Assembly (NCBI RefSeq): GCF_900639865.1
Contig: NZ_CAAAHX010000002.1
Location: 330,148-394,147, forward strand
Origin: Legionella gresilensis
Lineage (GTDB): Bacteria; Pseudomonadota; Gammaproteobacteria; Legionellales; Legionellaceae
Reading direction: 5' to 3'
DNA: 64,000 nucleotides
A program made the position numbers and the translations under genes. Below, one piece after another: positions 8,785-18,405 of the stretch. Each line of letters opens with the position of its first letter. Position 1 is the stretch's first letter. The notes under the pieces were generated by a model. It had not been told where the DNA came from, ran no database searches, and saw only the letters and a program-made list of their open reading frames with translations.

Positions 8785-9807
8785 TTAGGTGATTAAACCT
8801 TGCGTTTGTTTTTTATTTTTAAAAAATTTTACAAAAAAGGTTTTAGTTAGTTTAGGATTAATTTTATTCACGCGAGTAAACTCTTCTATAAAGCCACATT
8901 TTTTATAAAATTCTGGTGCCTGAAACTTGCTAGTACATAAATTAATATTATTAAAACCCTTATCTATAAATTGGTTTTCAAGCGCTTCAATTAAGGCTCG
9001 ACCATAACCTTTACCTCGATAGGCACTGTCTACCCAAATATCATCAATGTAAATTTCTGCAAAGGCGGTGAATGCTTTAATGACTCCGCAAGGAACTTTA
9101 TTTTTATGATATAAAACAATTGCAAAAGGTTTATAGTTAACGTCAATACCATGTTTAAACTCATAAGCTATCAAATCTTTTAGCATATGCTGCTCAAGAT
9201 CTTCATCAAGTTGATCGACAAATTCAATTTTATAATCGTTATAGCCCGTACTTTCTTTAATCTGGGTATGAGTAGCTGTATTAAAGCGGAAAATATAGCG
9301 TTTAGGTTCATGGAGATCATAGTCAATTTTTTCAATCGTTTCTTGATATTGATCATGCGTATAACGGCTAATACACTTGCGCCAAAAAACAAGTGCTCGT
9401 TTATTTTCTGGTATAACAGAAACTTCCCAGTGTCCTTGATGTTTCTGCCAAAGTTGAGAAGTTACAAGGCGACCTAAACCTTTGTTTTGAAATTTTGCTA
9501 ATATAAAAAACTCACCTATATTCCAAGTGGTGTCAGTAAAAAAGCCTTCTTGATTTAATAGTACAAATCCCGCCAACTCATTTTTGACTTTAATTAAATA
9601 GGCGCAGCGATTTGCCTTTATAAAGTAATTTTTAAGATCAAAGCTTTCATAAAGGCCATCTACAGGGCATGCCCAGTCCTCTGAAATAAAACCACACTCT
9701 CGGGAGAGATCATACACATAAAAGCGAGCCATATTTTGAATAGTTGGGTAGGCATCTAATGTTGCTGGTATGAGTTTAGGTAAAAGCTTTTTGTTGATTT
9801 TTTTCAT
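8785..9807 (-). CDS. tandem GNAT-domain acetyltransferase
   Basis: A 340-residue cytosolic protein with two GNAT folds. The first has its acetyl-CoA loop at FQNKGLGRLV (about residue 108) and the second at YRGKGYGRAL (about residue 264). Both keep the Q/R-x-x-G-x-G/A pattern. The second domain also shows IYIDDIWVDSAY before the loop and FYKKCGF near the end, a full GNAT layout. The acceptor substrate cannot be read. Double-GNAT proteins often keep one active and one regulatory lobe; here both loops look intact. The neighbours do not hint at a pathway. Confidence 0.8.
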   Translation of the reverse strand: MKKINKKLLPKLIPATLDAYPTIQNMARFYVYDLSRECGFISEDWACPVDGLYESFDLKNYFIKANRCAYLIKVKNELAGFVLLNQEGFFTDTTWNIGEFFILAKFQNKGLGRLVTSQLWQKHQGHWEVSVIPENKRALVFWRKCISRYTHDQYQETIEKIDYDLHEPKRYIFRFNTATHTQIKESTGYNDYKIEFVDQLDEDLEQHMLKDLIAYEFKHGIDVNYKPFAIVLYHKNKVPCGVIKAFTAFAEIYIDDIWVDSAYRGKGYGRALIEALENQFIDKGFNNINLCTSKFQAPEFYKKCGFIEEFTRVNKINPKLTKTFFVKFFKNKKQTQGLIT

Positions 9808-9845
9808 ATTGGATTTTCTTTAAAATAAAAGAGAGTCATAATGTT

Positions 9846-9945
9846 GCGCTTCTAGCCCTACATACCGTTAACGCCCTCACGCCTACGTACCGCGACTTGT
9901 TCGCGGAATCCAGAGGATCTTATCGACTGAATACTGGGCTAGGGA
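9846..9945. repeat. GC-rich intergenic repeat-like block with hairpin
   Basis: A block of about 100 bases that is clearly richer in G and C than its surroundings lies upstream of the GNAT gene. It contains the hairpin CCGCGA (9890-9895) and TCGCGG (9901-9906) with the loop CTTGT, flanked by CCTACGTA and GGAATCCAGAGGATCTTATC. It holds no reading frame. It resembles the dispersed 'ACTTGT' hairpin repeats seen in some Legionella intergenic regions; that link is from memory and needs a genome search. Confidence 0.45.
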
Positions 9946-10074
9946 ATATAGCAACTTGTTTTTTTGCATTGTTCACTTTAATTAAGTAAATTAAGTTATT
10001 TTTTTGTAGAATTTAATATCTTAATGATTTTTATGAATATTTAAGGTTAAATTTTACCCGTTCCTTGAAATAAT

Positions 10075-11061
10075 ATGACTTCTGATGCTAAGCAAACTAT
10101 CTGTTTTGAAAAATTATGGAACATACTACAAAACTTTGATTTATCAAATGAAAAAAATGTCCAATTAGCACTTACCCTAGTAGGAGAATTGAGTCAAGCA
10201 GATTTTGAGAGACCAAATAGCATCGGGACACATTTGTTTGATTTAACTATTTTTGCGGATAATTTTGAGATTGCAAATGCAATAATCGCTAAGTATGCTC
10301 AATTAACTAATAATATTCAGCTTAAACCTTTAACGATTGATTTTAATAATAATGATACCTTTCTTCAGCTTTATCATTTAAATAGCTTACCTCCTATTAT
10401 GTGTCGGTTTTCAGTCCCTGCTTATATCACTTTGATAGATCTGCAAAAAGAAAAATATATACAATCTATAAAGGAAGAAATTAAAAATCTTAAAATAATA
10501 GGCGCTGTAAAATTTTTAGAGTTATTTACGGATATCGAGCTAAAAGGTGAGGTATTAAAACAAAGCTTTGTAGACCGAGTGCATTCAGTGGATTTAAATG
10601 AAATAAGAGTATTCGCAAACTTAAATAAAGCTATAAAACAAACCATAAATCAAGCTAAAAAAATTGATTATCAACAGCTAGATAGCTATACAGAAAAGAT
10701 AGCAATTGCAGCTATAAATGTAGCAGATGATTTAGAAAGATTAGCAGACGAATTTTTAGAGGAACAACGCGATGGGCCTCATAAGCCCTTGAGTGTTTTT
10801 ATAAATCAAATAATGTCTTACTTAAAGTTAAGTGATGCTTGGGTCTCCAAATGTTGTGAAATTGAAGAAATATTAATGCGGCTTGTTGATAAAATAGAAA
10901 ATATAGAGATTAACAAGGTTAAGGGCAATGACGCTGAGAACCAAGTTACCTGTATAAAAGCGCAGGAAATGTCTAGTTTAGGTTTTTTTAGTAACCGTGC
11001 CCAACGTACAGAACAAGTAGAAAAGTTTTATTGTTATTCAATCTCCTTAAATCACACTTAA
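10075..11061 (+). CDS. unknown protein, paralogue of the next gene
   Basis: A 328-residue soluble, mostly helical protein of no recognised family. It is clearly related to the following gene. Shared landmarks are ALTLVxxLxQxDxER near residue 33, a LFDL segment, LxIDFxNND, LPPIM, IKNLKIIGAVKFLEL, and a NDAENQ...LGFFSN end. It lacks the roughly 85-residue inserted segment of its partner. No signal peptide or membrane helix is present. Its size, helical make-up, Lys/Glu content and tandem paralogy are typical of effector candidates in Legionellales, but nothing here proves secretion. The ATG at 10075 has no clear ribosome site. Confidence 0.65.
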   Translation: MTSDAKQTICFEKLWNILQNFDLSNEKNVQLALTLVGELSQADFERPNSIGTHLFDLTIFADNFEIANAIIAKYAQLTNNIQLKPLTIDFNNNDTFLQLYHLNSLPPIMCRFSVPAYITLIDLQKEKYIQSIKEEIKNLKIIGAVKFLELFTDIELKGEVLKQSFVDRVHSVDLNEIRVFANLNKAIKQTINQAKKIDYQQLDSYTEKIAIAAINVADDLERLADEFLEEQRDGPHKPLSVFINQIMSYLKLSDAWVSKCCEIEEILMRLVDKIENIEINKVKGNDAENQVTCIKAQEMSSLGFFSNRAQRTEQVEKFYCYSISLNHT

Positions 11062-11190
11062 TAATTAACCTTGATTTTACTAATTTTTGTGAAAATTATT
11101 AAATTTTTTGTATAAACATCAATCTTAATATGTTGGTAATAATCTAATAGTATAATATATATATAAAGCAATAATTTATATGAAAATATT

Positions 11191-12441
11191 ATGCCATCTC
11201 AAACCAATTATGAGAGATTAGCGACTTTATTAAGACTGCCTAAGCTATCAAGAAATGATATAAAAGTTGCACTGACGCTAGTGAGTCAGTTAGGTCAAGT
11301 AGATCTTGAAAGAAAAGATAAACATGAAAAATATTTGTTTGATTTAGCTGTCGAGGCACAGAATGCAGTTATTGCAAGTGCAATAATCTCAAGATATGCT
11401 GAATTAACTAAAGCTGAATTAGTCGCAAGAGAGGCTGAATTAATCGAAATAGAGGGTGCATCACTAGCAGAAAGAGAGCAAAATTTACAATCTTTAACTG
11501 ATTTTGATAAAAGAGTTCGGCAAGGCGCTTTACTTAAACGAGACCAAATTAATTTTGACCAAAGGAAAGCTAGTTTTGCGAAAGCGCATCCTAATTTTAA
11601 CTATGAAAAGCACATGAAGAAATTCGCTTCCAAATTTAAGCCCCTAGAAGAGACATACGATAGTTTATTAGAGAGACAACGGCAATTAAAGAGCTTACAG
11701 TACTTAGCTCCGTTATCTATTGATTTTGATAACAATGATCCTCTTATGCAACGATATAATGATACTAGTTATGATAATTTACCCCCTATAATGAGCAGGG
11801 ATTTTTTTAAAATTTATTTTAATGACCTAATTGATCGACAAAAATCAGATTACATAGTATCTATTCAGAAAGAAATTAATAATCTAAGAATAATGGGTGC
11901 TTTGAAGCTTATTGAAGTAACGAAAAACTTGCAATTAAAAAATAGACTATTAACTGCAATCTCTGCTTATCAACGTAATCCTTCAGATATAACATTAAAT
12001 AAATTAAATGGAGCTATAAATGAGGTCATAAGGCAGAAACGATTTCATGTAGACGCTGAAAAAGAAGCACTTACGGTTTTAAGTATAGTAAGGGGAATGG
12101 AAGAGACCATAGACGAATTTTGGCATGGTAAAAGAAATGTGCAGCATCCAAAATTATCAAATTTTATAAAAGAAACACAATCAATTATTACGACGCAAGC
12201 TCAATCTATTCAAAGCCGCGGAATTAGAGAAGTATTAGCAAAGATTGGCAATATATTAGTAAGTATATTTACTAGCAGTAAACCCTTTGATGAAAGAAAT
12301 GACGCTGAAAAACAAATTGATAAGGTTCATGAGCGAGTGCAATCTGGTCTTACATTTTTTAGTAACCAAGTGACACAAGAACAAGCAAAGAAGCCTACTC
12401 CTGAGTTTATAAAAGTTTCTGCAATAACAAAACACATGTAG
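11191..12441 (+). CDS. unknown protein with coiled-coil insertion, paralogue of the previous gene
   Basis: A 416-residue helical protein paralogous to the gene that ends 129 bases upstream. After the shared N-terminal region it carries an extra segment (about residues 72-170) rich in Ala, Glu, Arg and Lys (AELVAREAELIEIEG and on) that should form a coiled coil. The shared core then resumes at LSIDFDNNDPL, LPPIMSRDFF, NNLRIMGALKLIEV and, near the end, NDAEKQ...LTFFSNQ. No known domain is recognised and there is no signal peptide. The pair probably arose by local duplication followed by insertion or deletion. Effector function is an inference. Confidence 0.7.
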   Translation: MPSQTNYERLATLLRLPKLSRNDIKVALTLVSQLGQVDLERKDKHEKYLFDLAVEAQNAVIASAIISRYAELTKAELVAREAELIEIEGASLAEREQNLQSLTDFDKRVRQGALLKRDQINFDQRKASFAKAHPNFNYEKHMKKFASKFKPLEETYDSLLERQRQLKSLQYLAPLSIDFDNNDPLMQRYNDTSYDNLPPIMSRDFFKIYFNDLIDRQKSDYIVSIQKEINNLRIMGALKLIEVTKNLQLKNRLLTAISAYQRNPSDITLNKLNGAINEVIRQKRFHVDAEKEALTVLSIVRGMEETIDEFWHGKRNVQHPKLSNFIKETQSIITTQAQSIQSRGIREVLAKIGNILVSIFTSSKPFDERNDAEKQIDKVHERVQSGLTFFSNQVTQEQAKKPTPEFIKVSAITKHM

Positions 12442-12614
12442 TTATTTCTCTTTATAATGGGTTATTTAAAAAGGACTTTAGAAGGCAAATTATTAATTAA
12501 TATTCATGTCAGTCTGCTTACTGTAAAAACTAGATTGTTTTATATGCACAAATTTTAGAGTGATACTATAACAATCTTTATTTGGTTGAGCTAAGAATAA
12601 TTTTCCAAACAAAA

Positions 12615-14138
12615 TTAATACTTTTGAACCACCGCAGCTAATGTCGCAAACGCTTTTTTAATTTGAGTCTGTTTATGTTTAGTAGAAATAAAAAATCGCA
12701 AGCGGGCTAAATTATCTGGCACCGCCGGATAAATAATAGGCTTTACATTGATTCCTTGTTTCATACATTGTTTTGAAATAGAAATACACTTTTTTGAGTC
12801 GCCAATGATAATCGGTAAGATAGGTGTATAATTATTTAGGCCTATGTCAAAACCATAATGTAGCGCTGTTTCTCTTGCTAACGTGCTTAATTCTTGTAAA
12901 TGAGCAACTCGCTGTGGTTCTTTTCTTAAAACTTCAAGCGCTGTTAAAGCTGCTGCAGTGCTAGCAGGTGATATTCCCACGGAAAAAATAAAACCAGGAC
13001 AGGTAAATTTTAAATACTCAATGAGCTCTTTTTTTCCAGCAATATAGCCACCAATACTTGCCAGCGATTTACTTAAAGTACCCATCCAAATTTCGATGTC
13101 ATTAGGATTAATATTAAAATGTTCACTAATGCCTTTGCCACGTTTGCCTAATACGCCTAAGGAATGTGCTTCATCTACCATAAGCCAGGCACCATGCGAA
13201 TTTTTAATATTAATAAAATGAGTAAGATTAGGAATATCGCCATCCATGCTATAGATGCCTTCTAAAATAATTAAGACGCGCTTATAATGATGTCGGTTTT
13301 CTCTTAAAATATTATCAGCTGTTTGCCAATCATTATGCGGGAAAGCCATACGAGTCGCTTGTGAATAAACAGCGCCTAAGATTAAGCTATTGTGAGCTAA
13401 TTCATCATGCAAAATTAAGTCATCTGGCCCATATAAATGGGCAATTGTACTAACATTTGTGGCATGTCCTGTATTAAACACAATAGCATCATCAACACCT
13501 ATAAAATTTGCTAATTCTTGTTCTAATTGTTGATGAATAACTTTTTCCCCCGATACTAATCGACTAGCGGATACAGACGTACCATATTTTTTTGTAGCAT
13601 CAATAGCTGCTTTTAAAACAGTAGGGTGGTTATTTAAGCCTAAATAATTGTAAGAGGTAAAATTAATATATTTTTTCCCTTGTATAACACATGTATCACT
13701 TGCGATGCCTTCCTGCTTATCAAAAAATATATTATTACCTAAAGCTTGTTGCATTTTTTTTAATTGTTGATAAGGCGGGAATTGTTTAAAGTCTGTATAG
13801 ATTGAGTAGTCGATTTTTTTATCATCTGGTTGGGACGTTGCTAAAACAATGGTAGCAATTTCTAAATTAGGATTGATATTTTGATCGGTTATATGTATGT
13901 ATATTGATTGAGAAAGTTCGGTAATATTTTCTTGATTTAAAATAAAACTATCATCTATTGTTATTAAAAAGGTATCCTCAATTTCTGCAAAAAGTGATTG
14001 TAAATGTAAAGAATCAAAGCCAAAACTAATTAAGGGTTGTTCTCTATCTATCCCATGGGGATTTTGTTTTAAACAATTGGCTATCTTAAACGTTAGCCAT
14101 TGCTCAATATCATTTTGGTAAACTTGTTCTCTACTCAT
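12615..14138 (-). CDS. acyl carrier protein fused to alpha-oxoamine synthase (PLP)
   Basis: A 507-residue fusion. Residues 1-85 form an acyl carrier domain with the phosphopantetheine serine at Ser43 in GFDSLHL. Residues about 130-507 are a class II PLP enzyme of the alpha-oxoamine synthase group (BioF, Kbl, SPT, CqsA). They show FTSYNYLGL, VFNTGHATNVS, VDEAHSLGVLG and the PLP lysine Lys357 in LSKSLASIGGY. Such enzymes decarboxylatively join an amino acid to an acyl thioester to give an alpha-aminoketone. The start overlaps the stop of the acyl-AMP ligase gene by ATGA, so translation is coupled. The fused carrier suggests the acyl group arrives on this ACP. The amino acid used is unknown; a sphingoid-like base or signal molecule is possible. 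Confidence 0.85.
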   Translation of the reverse strand: MSREQVYQNDIEQWLTFKIANCLKQNPHGIDREQPLISFGFDSLHLQSLFAEIEDTFLITIDDSFILNQENITELSQSIYIHITDQNINPNLEIATIVLATSQPDDKKIDYSIYTDFKQFPPYQQLKKMQQALGNNIFFDKQEGIASDTCVIQGKKYINFTSYNYLGLNNHPTVLKAAIDATKKYGTSVSASRLVSGEKVIHQQLEQELANFIGVDDAIVFNTGHATNVSTIAHLYGPDDLILHDELAHNSLILGAVYSQATRMAFPHNDWQTADNILRENRHHYKRVLIILEGIYSMDGDIPNLTHFINIKNSHGAWLMVDEAHSLGVLGKRGKGISEHFNINPNDIEIWMGTLSKSLASIGGYIAGKKELIEYLKFTCPGFIFSVGISPASTAAALTALEVLRKEPQRVAHLQELSTLARETALHYGFDIGLNNYTPILPIIIGDSKKCISISKQCMKQGINVKPIIYPAVPDNLARLRFFISTKHKQTQIKKAFATLAAVVQKY

Positions 14139-15949
14139 TGTATGACCTCAGCTTCTAAACACCACTTATAAAGTAATTTCAATTGATTATTTTCTAAGAG
14201 TTGTTTGGTATAACTTCGTCTAAGTTTGCCACTTGTTGTTTTAGGAAGTGTTTTAGGTGGAAGAAGAGCTATCGAATATGGGTCTAAACTATGATGCAAA
14301 TTAACAATAGCTCTAATTTTTTGAATAATAGTTAAGTATTCATTTAAATTAGTAGGTTCTTTTAATTCTGCCACAATTGCTAATTTTTCTTGCCCATCAG
14401 ATACAAGCGAAAAAGCAGCAGTGCAACCCAAACGAATTAAAGGATGAGTAGCATGTACAACCAATTCAATATCATGTGGATAATGGTTCTTGCCATTGAT
14501 AATAATTAAATCTTTAATTCGACCTGTAATATATAAGTTACCATAATATAAAAAACCAAGATCGCCTGTTCTTAAATAGGTTTGGTTAGAGTTATCATCA
14601 GGTAGCGTTGCATGATAAGCTTCTTTAGTTTCATGTTCTTTTTGCCAATAACCTAAAGTTACGCTATCACCCTTTAGCCAAATCTCACCAATTTGACCTT
14701 CTGCACATTGTTGCAAGTTCTCGGAGACGATAATAGTTGGCACTTTAGGTTTACCACAACTTACTAATACGGTGGAATTATTTGGTTTATCATTAAGAAC
14801 AACGTTATGTCGTTGTAAGCTATTTTTTTTCACAGGTAAATAAGTAAGAAGATCATCTTTATCTTTGCCGCTAACATACACAGTTGCTTCAGCAAGCCCA
14901 TAAAGTGGATAATAGGCCTGTTTCCTAAAACAATATTCTTTAAATTTGAGGTAAAAATTATCTAAGGTATGATAATTAATGGGTTCTGCGCCATTATAAG
15001 CGACACGCCAAGAAGATAAGCTAAAATTAGGTGCAAATTGTTTGGGATCAATTTTTTTTTCACATAAGTCAAAAGCAAAATTTGGCCCACCACTTACTGT
15101 TGCTTTAAAATCTGAAATAGCATTTAACCATAAGTGCGGATGACGTAAAAAGGTAATAGGGGACATCATGAGGATGGGAATTTGCGCATAGACAGGAAAA
15201 AGAAGATTACCAATTAATCCCATATCATGATAAGGTGGCAACCAAGAAACCATGCGATCACTTTCTTGTTTCCCAATAGTTTGCAGCACTAAATCTAAAT
15301 TAGCTAGTATATTACGATGAGCGACCATTACGCCTTTCGGCATTGCCGTTGATCCTGAGGTGTATTGTAAATAGGCAACATCATTAGGTTTAATAGTTAT
15401 TGATTTGTATTTCTCAGTCCAATTTTTATTAGCTTTGCTAATGTCTAGCCAGCGAAATTTTTCAAAGTCCCATTCACATAACTCACTTGTTTTATTGGAA
15501 AATTTGTAAGCTAAATTCTTTAATAATTTATTGGCAGCAAGGGTTTTAAATAGGCTTAACTTCTTTATATTAGAAATGATTTCTTGGTTTGATAAGATAA
15601 GTTTTGGCGTAGCATTATTTATAATAGCCTGTAATTTTTCAACAGTATTTTTGTCGAAAGGAGGGTAAGCAGGTACAGCAAGTACTCCGGCAAAAAGACA
15701 AGCCCAAAAGGTGGTAATATAATCTATTCCCGGCGCAAAAATCATTAAAACTCGATCACCGGGCTGGGTATTGGCTTGTATTAAAGCAGCAATAGATAGA
15801 ATTTTATGTCTCATCCCATCATATGAATAGCAGACACTGTCTTTTGTATGGCCTGTTGCTGAATAGAAATATAGGGGATTGTGGGGGGAGTTTTGCCAGC
15901 GAGCATTGAATAAATCAATTACATTATTAAAATCAAGTTTTTGGCACAT
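14135..15949 (-). CDS. fatty acyl-AMP ligase (FAAL)
   Basis: A 604-residue adenylate-forming enzyme. The nucleotide loop YTSGSTAMPKG lies near residue 197. LPPYHDMGLIG, GLAEATVYVSG (about 350), a YLRTGDLGF segment and GRIKDLIIINGKNHYPHDIE (about 480) are features of FAAL rather than CoA ligases. The end PKTTSGKLRR carries the C-terminal catalytic Lys region. FAALs activate a fatty acid as acyl-AMP and pass it to a carrier protein. The ACP is fused to the downstream oxoamine synthase, whose start codon overlaps this stop, so the two enzymes very probably act in sequence. The ATG at 15949 is the first in frame with the family start. Confidence 0.9.
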   Translation of the reverse strand: MCQKLDFNNVIDLFNARWQNSPHNPLYFYSATGHTKDSVCYSYDGMRHKILSIAALIQANTQPGDRVLMIFAPGIDYITTFWACLFAGVLAVPAYPPFDKNTVEKLQAIINNATPKLILSNQEIISNIKKLSLFKTLAANKLLKNLAYKFSNKTSELCEWDFEKFRWLDISKANKNWTEKYKSITIKPNDVAYLQYTSGSTAMPKGVMVAHRNILANLDLVLQTIGKQESDRMVSWLPPYHDMGLIGNLLFPVYAQIPILMMSPITFLRHPHLWLNAISDFKATVSGGPNFAFDLCEKKIDPKQFAPNFSLSSWRVAYNGAEPINYHTLDNFYLKFKEYCFRKQAYYPLYGLAEATVYVSGKDKDDLLTYLPVKKNSLQRHNVVLNDKPNNSTVLVSCGKPKVPTIIVSENLQQCAEGQIGEIWLKGDSVTLGYWQKEHETKEAYHATLPDDNSNQTYLRTGDLGFLYYGNLYITGRIKDLIIINGKNHYPHDIELVVHATHPLIRLGCTAAFSLVSDGQEKLAIVAELKEPTNLNEYLTIIQKIRAIVNLHHSLDPYSIALLPPKTLPKTTSGKLRRSYTKQLLENNQLKLLYKWCLEAEVIQ

Positions 15950-16149
15950 ACCCGTAACCTTATAAATCAGGTTCCTTAGGCATTTTTTTTATTTATTTTC
16001 ACACTAAGTCTTTAGCAACTGATTTAACTTAAAAATTAATTATCAATCAATAACATCACATTCGGTTAGGTTAATATTTTTATCAAAACAGTTATTTTCT
16101 TTAGCACACCCAAATTTTGTTATTGCCACTTAAGCGGAAATCCTTTCGC

Positions 16150-16181
16150 TTTGTCATTCCCGCCTATGCAGGAATGACAAA
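16150..16181. repeat. TTTGTCATTCC palindromic intergenic repeat
   Basis: The arms TTTGTCATTCC (16150-16160) and GGAATGACAAA (16171-16181) are perfect complements around CGCCTATGCA. This is the widespread GTCATTCC-type palindrome of gammaproteobacterial intergenic regions. The 500-base gap (15950-16448) that contains it shows no gene. Confidence 0.6.
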
Positions 16182-16332
16182 CAGAAACAAACAGAAAAGA
16201 AATTATCTTGCTTAATGCGTTGTCAAATAATTTAAGTGTAGCAATTAAAATTTATTTCGGAGTGAAATTTCAAAGAAAAATCATGTTTTGACGGATTTAT
16301 ATAAACTGAAAATGATTCAATAGACGCTTAAA

Positions 16333-16396
16333 CTCGCTGATATTAAATCTCTTCAATTATTAAAATTATTATTAATTTTAGGATCTTATCAGCGAG
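16333..16396. repeat. spaced inverted repeat CTCGCTGATA / TATCAGCGAG
   Basis: Ten-base arms at 16333-16342 and 16387-16396 are perfect complements separated by 44 AT-rich bases. They lie just downstream of the phosphatase gene (minus strand) and could form a long hairpin or be the ends of a lost element. No function is known. Confidence 0.35.
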
Positions 16397-16448
16397 CTTT
16401 AATTAGGTAATGCTTTTAAAAAAAAATTATATTAATTTTAATTATAAA

Positions 16449-17657
16449 TTATCGTTTTGCGATCATTTCCCACTGATCAACAATAGTCCCATCTGACTTA
16501 ATGGCAAATATCTTGCGACTTCGCCCCTGAATTTCCATTAACATAAAATGACGAGTGCTATCTGTTTTTACAAACTCTGGACGATGACCATTTTGCACTT
16601 TTCGAGGCGCAACTCCCCAGGCGCCATCACCGACATAAACGACGCCTTTAGAATGGCTTACTTCACCTTGATATAAGGGATAAGTTCGCTTATAAGCGTG
16701 ATCATGGTGTTCAAAAGCAATATCTAAACCATATTTTTCGAATAGGGTTCCCCAAGATTTTCGAATCTCTTTCGCTTTTGAACGGTTAAAAGAGCGTACA
16801 GAAGGATAAGCGCCTTGGTGATAAAGAGCAAAAAGATGAGGACGTGATTGATTTTCAGCAAGAACTGCGTTCAACCACTTACTTTGTGATCCGGTAATAT
16901 CACTGACATTATCAGCGTCTAACATAACCATTAACATCTCTTTGCCAAATTTGAGAGCATAATAAGTTTTATCTTTGGGATTGGTTGTAGGGAAAAAGTT
17001 ATAATAAACAAGTTTATTAACGGGTTGCCCTTCGCCACCTTCTACCTCATGGTTGCCAATAGCAGGGACAATAGGGATTAAGCGTGCGTTAGGGCCCCGC
17101 ATTGTTTTCCACCAAATATTAAACCATTTAATCCAATATTTAAACTCAGATTTTAGATTGCCTGCATAAGATAAATCACCGCCAAGAAAAGCACACAAAG
17201 GATCATAACTTGCAGCACGAGTATTCATAGCAGCAAAATTTTCATCACGATTATCATCACCATACGTGTCACCGCCTAGGACAAAGCGAACGGGTTTATC
17301 AAAGGTTTCTGACATAGTTTTAAAAGTATAGATTTGATTATTATCCGTTTTTAATGAAAATTCATAAGTTGCACCGGGTTTTAATCCATTTAAACTTACA
17401 CGGTGCACTTGATAGCTTTTATCAACAGGTAAAACATTATGATTACCATTAACAGGAATCCAGGCTGCCGTTGCAGAAGGGCGGTATTGTAAAGCATCAT
17501 TGTTGTCATTAGTTTTAGTAATCCAATTGATTGTCATCGTTGTATGAGGATCAGATTGCCAGGTTAAATAAACAGCATTTGGTTCTGCAGCAAAGAGAAA
17601 GCAGGGAAAAGCACTTAATAAAATGAGTACCCTACACTTTTGTAATATTCCTTTCAT
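16449..17657 (-). CDS. secreted purple acid phosphatase-like metallophosphoesterase
   Basis: A 402-residue exported protein. Residues 1-23 are a signal peptide with a hydrophobic core ending at FLFAAEP. Residues about 25-115 form the fibronectin-like N domain of purple acid phosphatases (VYLTWQSDP, LKPGATYEF). The catalytic domain shows all metal motifs: GGDTYGD (near 127), GDLSYAG (160), GNHE (200), YHQG (278) and HHDHAYKR (316). It should hydrolyse phosphate esters in the periplasm or outside the cell using a dinuclear metal centre. It is a single gene with about 500 non-coding bases on one side and 340 before a decayed gene on the other. The substrate is unknown. Confidence 0.88.
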   Translation of the reverse strand: MKGILQKCRVLILLSAFPCFLFAAEPNAVYLTWQSDPHTTMTINWITKTNDNNDALQYRPSATAAWIPVNGNHNVLPVDKSYQVHRVSLNGLKPGATYEFSLKTDNNQIYTFKTMSETFDKPVRFVLGGDTYGDDNRDENFAAMNTRAASYDPLCAFLGGDLSYAGNLKSEFKYWIKWFNIWWKTMRGPNARLIPIVPAIGNHEVEGGEGQPVNKLVYYNFFPTTNPKDKTYYALKFGKEMLMVMLDADNVSDITGSQSKWLNAVLAENQSRPHLFALYHQGAYPSVRSFNRSKAKEIRKSWGTLFEKYGLDIAFEHHDHAYKRTYPLYQGEVSHSKGVVYVGDGAWGVAPRKVQNGHRPEFVKTDSTRHFMLMEIQGRSRKIFAIKSDGTIVDQWEMIAKR

Positions 17658-17995
17658 TGTGAGTTATCCTTAATTCTTAGAATTAAATCTATATATTTAT
17701 AATTTAAAGCTTATGAAGGCTGGCCTTAATTTATATTAATTTTTTTAAATATAAAAGATTGACTATGAAACATGATGAATTTTAAGTTTGAAAATCTAGC
17801 CTAAAAGAATGAAAGGATTGTTTAGTTAAATTAAGTGAAAAAATAAATGAATATAAGGTTAAGGATAAAGAATTAACAATCAGAACTAAATTAATAAAAA
17901 GCTAGGATCTTAATGTGAAGGAGTTTGCAACTTAATATTTAAGCCTGTAAAAGCCTTTCGTATAAATACAGTGCATCCCTAACTTCAGTGCCTAT

Positions 17996-18405
17996 TTAAG
18001 AGTTCTCGTCAGTTGGCCAAAGTCTAAAATTTATTATATTTATTTTAACTTTTTTAGACAGGTGATATTCATTTTTTATACCAGAGCTAACTTCAAAAGT
18101 ATCTGCAGATAAGTTAAATTGAGGTTCTGTTTGAAGTTCTGGCTCATCTTCTTCCTCTTCTTCGACTAGATCTCCTCTAGTTCGTCTCTCTCAATCTCTT
18201 TTACAGCTGAACTAAATTCATTTTTGCTTAACTTTCAGGTTTAACTATTTCCTCCACATAAGTAAAACTTTTTTAATAGTACTAGTTGTCGCTATTTTTG
18301 TTTTTTGGGAATGCTGGCGTTCCTTCTAATAAATCCATTATAAAATTAGTAGAACGGCGTATCCATCGATGAATCTAAGGTAACAATAGTATAATCTAAT
18401 TTCAT
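17996..18405 (-). pseudogene. heavily decayed gene of unknown family
   Basis: A minus-strand coding remnant of about 135 codons split across frames. It begins at an ATG (18405-18403) with MKLDYTIVTL and shifts to IHRWIRRSTNFIMDLLEGTPAFPK before a stop. Pieces YVEEIVKPES and NEFSSAVKEIERDELEEI follow. It ends with an acidic run and TFEVSSGIKNEYHLSKKVKINIINF up to a TAA at 17996. At least four frame changes or stops are seen. No family is recognised. The lesions and the coding-like composition support a recently lost protein, perhaps an effector given its acidic, polar make-up. Confidence 0.55.
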
